Source: Pomphorhynchus laevis
Taxonomy: Eukaryota > Acanthocephala > Palaeacanthocephala > Echinorhynchida > Pomphorhynchidae
Length of the DNA: 64,000 nt
Assembly (NCBI GenBank): GCA_012934845.2
Contig: WNNJ02002090.1
Coordinates: 42,775-106,774, forward strand
Direction: 5' to 3'
A program made the translations under genes and the position numbers. Shown here in pieces: positions 56,258 to 64,000 of this stretch (the first letter of the stretch is position 1; every line of letters begins with the position of its first letter). Below the pieces are notes generated by a model. That model searched no databases. It saw only the letters and a program-made list of their open reading frames with translations, and was not told the DNA's origin.

Positions 56258-59200
56258 TTACTCATCGGGTTCTTCATCTGAATCAACAGGATATGAGACA
56301 AGTGAATTTTTATTCTTGATACTGCTTGAAGTAGACTCTTCCTGTCGAATATGAAAAGTAAAGCTTATTATTAAAGCCAAATAAATATTTGTGTCATTAC
56401 CGAAGCATTAATTGAACTTTTAAAGTTAAACCTGATTAGCGGAAGTTTTTTATTGATTGGCTCCCGAAATCGATTTAGTGGAAATTCATCGGCTTCATCG
56501 TTACCTTCGTCATTATCGTCAGCTACAGTTTTTCTCACTAAATATCAAAGCAAAGGCATATAGTAAAAATTAATTAATTAATTCTATAAACTTGCAATTT
56601 AGATATGATTATCTCGTTTATGATTTAAAAGATATGATTTGGAATCATTCATTTAACAAGATGTTAATTTAAGATACCTGGAATATCTCGACGCCAGCTA
56701 GACGATCGCGATTATGGAGAACTTGATCAGTTACAAGTAGTGCATGTATTTTTAAATGATAAGTACAAGTTATATACTTGATATATTCAATATCATTTTA
56801 AATGTTATCGAATATATAATGCTTTATATATTGGTAAGGCTAGCATCCAGGTACAAGGTGAGAGTTTATTTATTTGCTTTTACGGATATCAATATCATTA
56901 CAATATAATAATAGCCGGTACGGATATCAATATCATTACAATATAATAATAGCCGGTTATCCATTATATGGATAACAATAAAATGAAATAAAATTTCAAT
57001 ATTCAATAAATATTCAATAAATATCAACATTTTAATATTCAATAAAATGAAAATAACAAACAATTATAAAAGAAAAGATAAAATTAATAAAGATATGTAT
57101 AAAAAACTTACTAAATTAAATGATAACTATATAATGCCAACTATTGATAAAGCTGGTGATAACTTTGTCTTCATATGCAAAAAGCTTTATTATGATATAC
57201 CAATGAAAGAGGTTAATTCTAATGATTTAAATATAAACACAACATATGAATGTAGTGATTTAAGTTTAGAAACAATTATTACAAGTCACTGTTCTATAAT
57301 GGATAAGAAGGGTATAAAAATTGAATCAGATAATAAAACTATACCTATATTATATTGGAATCCAAAATTACATAAAAATCCAATAAAACATAGGTTCATA
57401 TGTAGTGCTTTTAAATGTGCATTAAAACCACTTTTTGTCTATATGAATAAAATACTTAAAGCAATATAAACACACTTTAAAAAATATTGCAAGGTAATCG
57501 AAATTAATACTTGTATAAAACACTATTTCAGTATTAATTCTACAGAAAAATTTTTAGAACAGACAAAAGGAATAAATTTTCAAAATATAAATACATACGA
57601 TTTTAGTACGCTTTATACAAATCTAGGTTTAGTAGATATTAAAGAAGCGCTAGTAAAATTAATTAATTTTATATTCGGAAAAAGATATACATATATATGT
57701 TATCGTCAAAAGATCAAGAAGAGTCAATTATTTTTTTGTTCACAAATTTTCAACCACTACTGCGGTCATCATCAGGTTTTCCTGATGATGACCGCAGTAG
57801 TGGTTGAAAATTTGTGAACAAAAAAATAATTGACTCTTCTTGATCTTTTGACAATTTTAAATGGAGTCTGCTTACACAATATATATGTTATAATAACTAT
57901 AACGCCTATCTAACAAAAATTAAACCATCAAGTAAATATAAATATATGGATAAAATTGAATTAATAGAATCCTTAAATATTTTGATAAATCAAAATTATT
58001 TAAAGGTAGGGACATCTATATTTAGACAAGTAAAAGGTGTTCCAATGGGTGGTAATAGTAGCCCAATTATAGCTGACTTGTTTTAAGCTTTATAGAATAT
58101 GAATTTGTTCATAACTGTGTAAAAACTAAATCTAAAAATATAAATATATGAAATATATGTTTCGATACATTGATGATATATGTGTATTTAATTCTAATAA
58201 TTTTTATTCAATTAGTGAGCACATTTATCCAGAAAGCCTTATTCTTAACAAAACCAATATTAATGATAAACAAGATGTATATATAGATATGAACATTAAA
58301 TTAACATCAATTAAAACTATTATTAATTTATATCGTAAAGATGACATATTTAAATTTACAAGAAACATATTTTTGCATGAGCATTCATGCATACCATATA
58401 CTATAAAATATATTACAAGAAACAGATTTTTGCATGAGCATTCATGCATACCATATAATATAAAATATAATACAGTAAATAATGAAATTTAAAGAATTGC
58501 AACAATATGTAATGATATTGGCTTCAAAATCATTTAAATAATAAAATTGCAACAATATGTAATGATATGGCTTTCTTCAAAATCATTTAAATAATTTAAT
58601 AGATACATATTTTAAACTAGGTTACTATAAAAATAACATCAAGCAGAAAATAGTAAAATATATAAATCAACAATAATATAAAGAATAAATTTAAACTCTT
58701 AAGTGGCAAATTTTTATGGATGGATAATAAATAATATACTTTGTATTAGAATAAGATACTAGATAGTTTTATCAGAGGAAATACATCATTAGCATGTATT
58801 TGACCCCGCTGCTATGTTGGGTAGAGGAGTTAGGGACCGAAACCTGATAGCATAGCAGTTCTTCCTGATGACCTCTAATTATTTTTCTGATACAACGTCT
58901 GTTATTTATTAGTCAATTCATAAAAATGACGTTTATTTTAAATTTCAATTTTTTTTAACTTGATTTAAATTATAGAAAATTTAAATTATAGAAAATCTAA
59001 AAACAATTATTAATTTTATTATTTAATTATTAAATTTTGATTAATATGTTTTGTTTATTTTATAATTATATTAAATACGTAGACTCAGTAAAAAATCTAA
59101 AAACAATTTTTTATTTTATTATTTAAAATAAAAAATAGTTTTTTATTGTTTGTGAGTCTAATCCAATGGCTAATAATAAACCAGACTATAATCTTAAGTT

Positions 59201-62200
59201 TAAATAATGTCTTTCTGTTTTTGACTAAGCATAGTAATGTATTTTACTGAGTGTTATATTGTGTTGTATTAAGTGATGTTTTAAGTTCTTTAGTTAATGT
59301 TTTGCTTTATTATGTGATTTTTTACTGTTTGATCGCTTTCTTTTATTGTGTATTTTTTCTCTTATCAATTTAGCAAGTCACAGCGAATAAATACATGTTT
59401 ATATTATTTTAATGTACAAAACTGTAAAAAAATTTCATGATGATTGCAGTTGCCATTTATTGATTGAATAATCGTTTTCTTGCTTGATTTTATTTCTTTT
59501 CTATAAATTAAAATAATAGAATCATTTTGAATAGCTCATGAGTCTAACCTAATGGCTAATAATATACTGGACTATAATCTTAAATTAAAATATAATTTAA
59601 ATGTTTCTGTTTTTGACTATGCATATTAATATCCAATATTTTTGTTTTTTTGTGTGATGTAGTCAGTTTACTGACTACATCAAAATTGTTTACACAATTT
59701 TATTATGTAAAGTTATTTTATTAAGTTAATTTTATTATCTAATTATTATAATTTTGTGTTTTATTGTTTTATTTTGTTTTTGTTATTTTGTTAATGTTTT
59801 GTTTTGCTTATGTGATGATTTTACTGTTTGGTCACCTATTTTGTGGTTTATTTTTCTTTTGTCAATTTAGCGAGTCACATTATATAAAATTAAAGTCACA
59901 TATAATTAATTAATTATCATTAATTGGTCACATTATAAATGTGTATTTTTAAATACATATTTAAAAATTTTCAGTTACGAAACTGTAAAAATTTTGTTTG
60001 CTGATGATGACAGTTGATACAACTGATGTTTGCTGATGATGACAGTCTGATACAACGTCTGTTATTTATTAGTGAATTCATAAAAAGGACTTTTTAAATT
60101 TCAATTTTTTATTTTACCTTGATTTAAATTATAGAAAATCTAAAAACAATTATTAATTTTATTATTTAATTATTAAATTTTGATTTAGCATTATTATGAT
60201 TTGTTTATTTTATAATTATATAACAATACGTAGACTCAGTTACCTTATCTAATCTATTTCAAAAAAGATTTTAAAAAATCTTATATTATTATTAATTTTA
60301 TTATTTAATTATTAAATTTTGATTTAGCATTATTATGTTTTGTTTATTTTATAATTATATTAAATACCTAGACTCAGTTAGCTGACTTGAATATCATTGT
60401 TTTCGATATCATTTATTTTTGATATTTTAGTTATTTTTGATATTATTTTATTATTTTATTTAGACTTTATTTAAATTAATATCTTATAGCAATTATTTGT
60501 TTTATTATTTAATTATTAAATTTTGATTTAGCATTATTATGTTTTGTTTATTTTATAATTATATAACAATACGTAGACTCAGTTAGCTGATTTAATTTAT
60601 GTTATTACATAAATTATATGGGACTTATATGATCCAGACTTGTATGAATCAAATTGATGCATAAATAAATTCAAAGTTTTATGGAAAATTTTAAAAAGTT
60701 TATTCGTTCAGATTTACATTCGTATTTCAAACATTTTTATTTCAACATAAAAATTTACATTTTAATTTTTAATGCTTAAATTTAATTTTAATTCAAAAAG
60801 TTACCGTTTTTACAAAAAGAATTACAATATTAAAATAATAATTATGTAATTTTTTACGATGAAATTTATTTAGAAAACATACAGTGGGAATTATGAGCTT
60901 TTAAAGTGTTCAAATGATTATTATAATCAGTTAGATACGTAACGATCTTCATGTAACGATATTTCCACTCTTGTACAACTTGATCGTGAGTTTTCTCCCA
61001 GTTTTTTTGCAAATTATTACTACAAATTGTATTTTATTAAAAAATGTAATAAAAACATTTGGAGAAATGTTTAAACTTATATTATTGGAGTAAAAATTAC
61101 TAAAAAGCTCAAATTACTTAAAAATAGTCAACACTCAAGTATAAAATTAATTTCATAATTTATTAATAAATTATATTGTAATTTATTATATATTTATTTT
61201 ATATACTAATTATATATCTGATTATTATATTTTATTATTACAAATATAAATAATAAAATTTATTATAATTTATCTAAATTATTATAAATTATCTAAATTA
61301 TAAATTATAATTTATCTAAACTATTATTAGATATAATCTATGATTATTTTTATATACAAATATATTATTTATTATAACATGTTATTATTTTTATTACAAA
61401 TAAATTATATTTGTTCAAGATATCGTAGCAGATAGTAAAATATTGCATAAATATATTTATTCCTTCTCAGTTCCAAAAACATTTATAAATCTAAAAATTT
61501 CTACATTTTAGTTATTTATTATATAAATACAATTTGAGAACAAAACATTCGGTAGATTAAAAACCCATCTAATAGAGCACATTGGGAATTTTTCTGGATG
61601 AGAAAACATTTCCTAAATTCTGCAAAAACTAAAGGATACAAAAGTGAAGTTCAACAAAGCATTTATTACAAAACAACGTAAAAGTATATTTTACATATTT
61701 AAGAATCATATTTAAATCATATTTAAACTACAAAAATCATAAACAATAAGTTTTGAATAAATGATAAATACGTAGCAACATATGAACGCTGAATGAAGAA
61801 TGTAGATAGAATATTTTCAGAAATTACAAAATTATTATTGTGTTTAATTATAATATTTTATAATATTTATTTAATATTTTAAAAATATTAAAATTTTTAA
61901 TTCTTTAGTAAAAACAAAAAAGTGAACACATTTAAATTTATATAGCAGCAAAAATGTATATTAACAAAAATATTTGTTAATATTTGTGAACCATCCTTAA
62001 ACACTAGGCAGAGGTTGATGCTGAAATGCCGATGTACTCGTTGGATCCTTAATGGATCAAACACAATCATTCACAATGTCACACAGGCAACCGAAAAGAC
62101 CACTTGGTACTTCATTGTACTGATGAGTGTTATCGAGTACTATGTCATTTCGATGCTGAAGTAATCGTCTATAAGTGACATGGTGACTGAAAGTCGTGAA

Positions 62201-63237
62201 TCAAATTAACTAACTTTTTATAACTAACAAAAACTAACAAACTTTAATAGGCTGCAGATCACATCGAAAATTATTTATAATTTACCTGGAGCAGCAAATA
62301 TAGAATCATTGCAAAAGTTGCCACATGAAGAAATACGCGATTCACATGGTTCTTCTTCGTTAAAGTATATTTGTTCATCCAAGTCTTCTTGCTCAGTGAT
62401 CCCCATGGGATTTGGAGTAATTCTAAGAAATAAAATAGAACTGCAGATAAATAAGTTATATCCACTCTTTACACTGCACAAGTGCTCGGATCAGGTTGCT
62501 GAGATAGAAATGTATAACGATCGTTTAGCAGGGTAAAAAGAGCAGCTCCGGAAGAATCTTTAACTAAATGGAACAAGTTGTTTGCAAAATATTCCATAAG
62601 AATCTCTCTATCCTCCTAAAACATTTATAATAACTTTGTAAGGAGTCTCAAACTATCAAGATCAAAAAGAACTTAATCTAGATAAACCATACAGCAAACT
62701 AATTATTTAATTTATTTATGAGGTCCAAAACATAATGATAAAAATGCCATTAAATAATTGGATATTTTCATAAATCATTATAACTGTAATTTAGCATTTA
62801 TAGGTTTAATTATCCAAATTTTCCACTTTTAAATTTAGTAAAACTGAGAATTACCTTTAAGATAAAATCGAACAGTTCAAGAACAGCAGCTTCGAATAAA
62901 TTGCTTCTTTTGTTTTCGATAAAGGCTGTGATTATAACATCGAGTAGGCGTTTATCATTGATAAATTTATCAAATGAATCATACGATAGTCCAATCACTT
63001 TTCTTAGCAAACGTAAACTGGCTAAAGAAACGTTCAGCTGTAAAATTCAACTTGAATGTATAAAAGCATAATAACAACATTTAAATTTGTAACAGATGAT
63101 GCGACATTTAATATACTACACATTAAATTTCGCATTAAATATGAAATGGTTGCCATTTCGAAAATGAAACAAATACATTCATTCATTAAATTATCGTTCA
63201 TAAAATTTGAATAATTTTTTTTTATAAATTTATACAA
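56258..63237 (-). CDS. PP4 regulatory subunit 3-like (PPP4R3/SMEK), C-terminal exons
   Basis: Minus-strand exons: a possible one at about 63100-63237 (CFIFEMATISYLMRNLMCSI); 62855-63037 (LNVSLASLRLLRKVIGLSYD to ELFDFILK); 62473-62615 (EDREILMEYFANNLFHLVKD); 62286-62422 (ITPNPMGITEQEDLDEQIYF NEEE); 56432-56537 (RKTVADDNDEGNDEADEFPL); 56258-56341 (EESTSSSIKNKNSLVSYPVD SDEEPDE, stop). ALRF.RK.IGL, (A/S)A.(L/I)E.F(D/E)FI, MWFN-like IYFNEEE and an acidic LV.YP.DSDEE tail are SMEK features. SMEK targets PP4 catalytic subunit to nuclear substrates. Phases agree from 63037 to 56537; the last junction (56432 to 56341) is out of phase, so an exon border is mis-set. An alternative stop-bearing exon is 62140-62186. 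The N-terminal half is beyond the window or too diverged to see. Confidence 0.55.
57704..57878. mobile_element. Hairpin element inserted in the PLE, 13-bp target duplication
   Basis: Insertion of 175 bp between two copies of ATATATATGTTAT (57691-57703 and 57879-57891). The intact PLE copy at 13.7 kb has this word once. Positions 57705-57852 form an almost perfect 148-bp palindrome (arms start GTCAAAAGATCAAGAAGAGT), centred on CATCATCAGGTTTTCCTGAT, followed by a 26-nt unpaired tail (AATTTTAAATGGAGTCTGCT). No ORF. Confidence 0.85.
58735..58872 (-). ncRNA. Nested-pseudoknot block, best-paired PLE copy
   Basis: On the minus strand: CTGCTATG (58858-58851) pairs with CATAGCAG (58816-58809); TATCAGG (58849-58843) with TCTGATA (58776-58770); GGTCCC (58838-58833) with GGGGTC (58807-58802) through two G-U pairs; ACAT..ATGT hairpin (58797-58783). 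Relative to the 19.7-kb copy both strands of the third helix changed C to T yet pairing is kept by wobble. The RT of this copy reads on the opposite strand. Confidence 0.4.
59096..60590 (-). repeat. Cluster of inverted PLE termini
   Basis: Three further right-end termini: ACGTAGACTCAGTTACC (about 60230), ACCTAGACTCAGTTAGC (about 60367) and ACGTAGACTCAGTTAGC (about 60570). Each follows AT-rich terminal-repeat sequence (TTAAATTTTGATTTAGCATT). Between 59160 and 60050 lie two diverged copies of a block beginning GAGTCTAA(T/C)C(C/T)AATGGCTAAT and ending near CGA(A/G)T(C)AC..AATTT. No coding part. Confidence 0.65.
60591..62139. other. Intergenic or intronic, no feature recognised
   Basis: Very AT-rich. 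If the PPP4R3-like model is right this is intron. Minus-strand codons at 62050-62186 give a short open stretch (RRLLQHRNDIVLDNTHQYNE) that could be an alternative exon but is not supported further. Confidence 0.35.
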
Positions 63238-64000
63238 AATTATTGAATATTTGATTGTTAAAGAACACCTAGAAAAAACGTAATATAAACGTTAAAAACG
63301 TTTATATATAATTGTCTCTAATGATTCAGATTAAGGATAGTTCTGTTTTTCGAGCTTTAGACATTGTTTAAGCATGTGTTAAGATGCCTATGAATGATTA
63401 TTAAAGTCACGGTACTGATGAGCTACGTTAGAGCAAAACGCATCTGTCAACGTTTGTTGCCACATATAGGAGGTCAGGACATACATAGCGACTTTTAATA
63501 TTGCGAGAATAATTCGGTTCTATGTTTTATCTGATGAATATAGATAGAATGCTGCCTGGTGTTTATGCCTCCTTATGGGAAAAAAGTAAAAAATTTAGCA
63601 TAAGCTCTGTGCATGGCAGTGCGTATTGCGGTTTAACCATGCATCAGGCACTAAATTCCTTTTAATAGAAATGCTGTTTTACATGGACACTTTAAAGTGT
63701 ACAAATATATAAAATATAATTTGTTGTTACACCTGCCCTGGGACACACAATGGTGTACTCGTAAATAAATCATTATGTTTTCCTCATGAGGAGGCATAAT
63801 TATGAAAATTATATACATAATTTTCCTCATGAGGAGGCATATTTATTTGAAATATCTTTATTAATTTTCTGTATATATAATATTATTATCCGTTCAAGAA
63901 ATATAAATTTCATTAATCTGAAAATATTAAATAAATTATTTTACATAGTGAAGTATTTTATAATACTTTATAAAATATAAAAATATTATAAAATATTATA
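63238..64000. other. Right edge, no gene recognised
   Basis: Mostly AT-rich; 63340-63660 is less so but unrecognised. TCCTCATGAGGAGGCAT occurs twice (63781 and 63823) around an ATAATTATGAAAATTAT palindromic spacer, making a small direct/inverted repeat. Confidence 0.4.

Larger units (their letters stand above)
57043..59095 (+). mobile_element. Penelope-like element, 5'-truncated copy
   Basis: It starts exactly at the RT-proximal MKITNNYKRKDKINKDMYKK frame. It shows TIDKAGDNFVFICKK, ILYWNPKLHKNPIKHRFICS (the PLE PKLHK..RFI motif), YDFSTLYTN, GVPMGGNSSPIIADLF (58030-58085) and FRYIDDICVFNSNNF (58160-58205, the catalytic YIDD), then LYRKDDIFKFTRNIFLHEHS. It ends with the inverted structured block (58740-58872) and the terminal repeat TACGTAGACTCAGT at about 59092. 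GIY-YIG and linker are missing. Broken by several frame changes, a local duplication of the FLHEHSCIPY word and a hairpin insertion. It lies in the putative PPP4R3 intron, opposite to that gene. Confidence 0.85.

Noticed and set aside
58735-58880. Hammerhead in the PLE terminal block (CGAAAC and CTGATGACC)
   Set aside because: The boxes are in the order GAAAC, hairpin, TTCTTC, CTGATGA, leaving only three bases for stem I, and stem II does not pair; the pseudoknot reading fits better.
62140-62186. Terminal PPP4R3 exon VTMSLIDDYFSIEMT
   Set aside because: Acceptor and phase are possible, but the acidic exons at 56 kb look much more like the SMEK tail; kept only as an alternative.

Overview
The window is nuclear DNA of an invertebrate animal. 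It is extremely AT-rich, its genes are split by GT-AG introns from about 50 bp to several kb, and it is crowded with Penelope-like retroelements (PLEs), LINEs that appear to carry a restriction-like endonuclease, palindromic MITE-like elements and tandem repeats. I cannot name the phylum. Protein similarities below come from recognising family motifs by eye, not from searches.

Layout. 0-1.4 kb: a PLE end fragment, then two copies of a palindromic element flanking an inverted piece of AHCY exon 2. 1.6-9.9 kb: a complete eight-exon adenosylhomocysteinase gene (AHCY, plus strand); its introns hold a 20-bp minisatellite and a 143-bp tandem repeat made from a PLE GIY-YIG domain. 10-14.1 kb: two PLE copies, one with order GIY-YIG, linker ORF, reverse transcriptase, bounded by inverted terminal repeats. 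14.8-19.25 kb: a satellite of about 47 units of about 97 bp. 19.5-24.2 kb: PLE ends, direct repeats and a minus-strand PLE fragment. 27.0-27.7 kb: a 5'-truncated LINE.

28.3-47.1 kb is a young tandem duplication of a 10,001-bp unit. Each copy carries a canonical-looking hammerhead ribozyme core, a LINE 3' part joined to a low-complexity acidic/Asn/His-rich reading frame, an inverted pair of exon-like segments, an intronless Rab11-like GTPase and the 3' end of a glomulin-like gene. The right copy runs on into the longer glomulin-like reading frame (to 48.1 kb); the left copy breaks off inside it. A paralogous empty site at 22.3 kb defines the ends of the LINE/reading-frame insertion.

49.7-53.0 kb: a longer LINE on the minus strand. 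56.3-63.2 kb: minus-strand exons of what looks like the C-terminal half of the PP4 regulatory subunit 3 (PPP4R3/SMEK). A long intron of it carries a 5'-truncated PLE into which a 175-bp hairpin element has inserted with a 13-bp target duplication.

The host genes (AHCY in the methylation cycle, a Rab11-like membrane-traffic GTPase, a glomulin-like adaptor, a PP4 subunit) are housekeeping and show no functional link. The most unusual content is the RNA-structure side of the mobile elements: hammerhead cores, and a nested pseudoknot at PLE termini.
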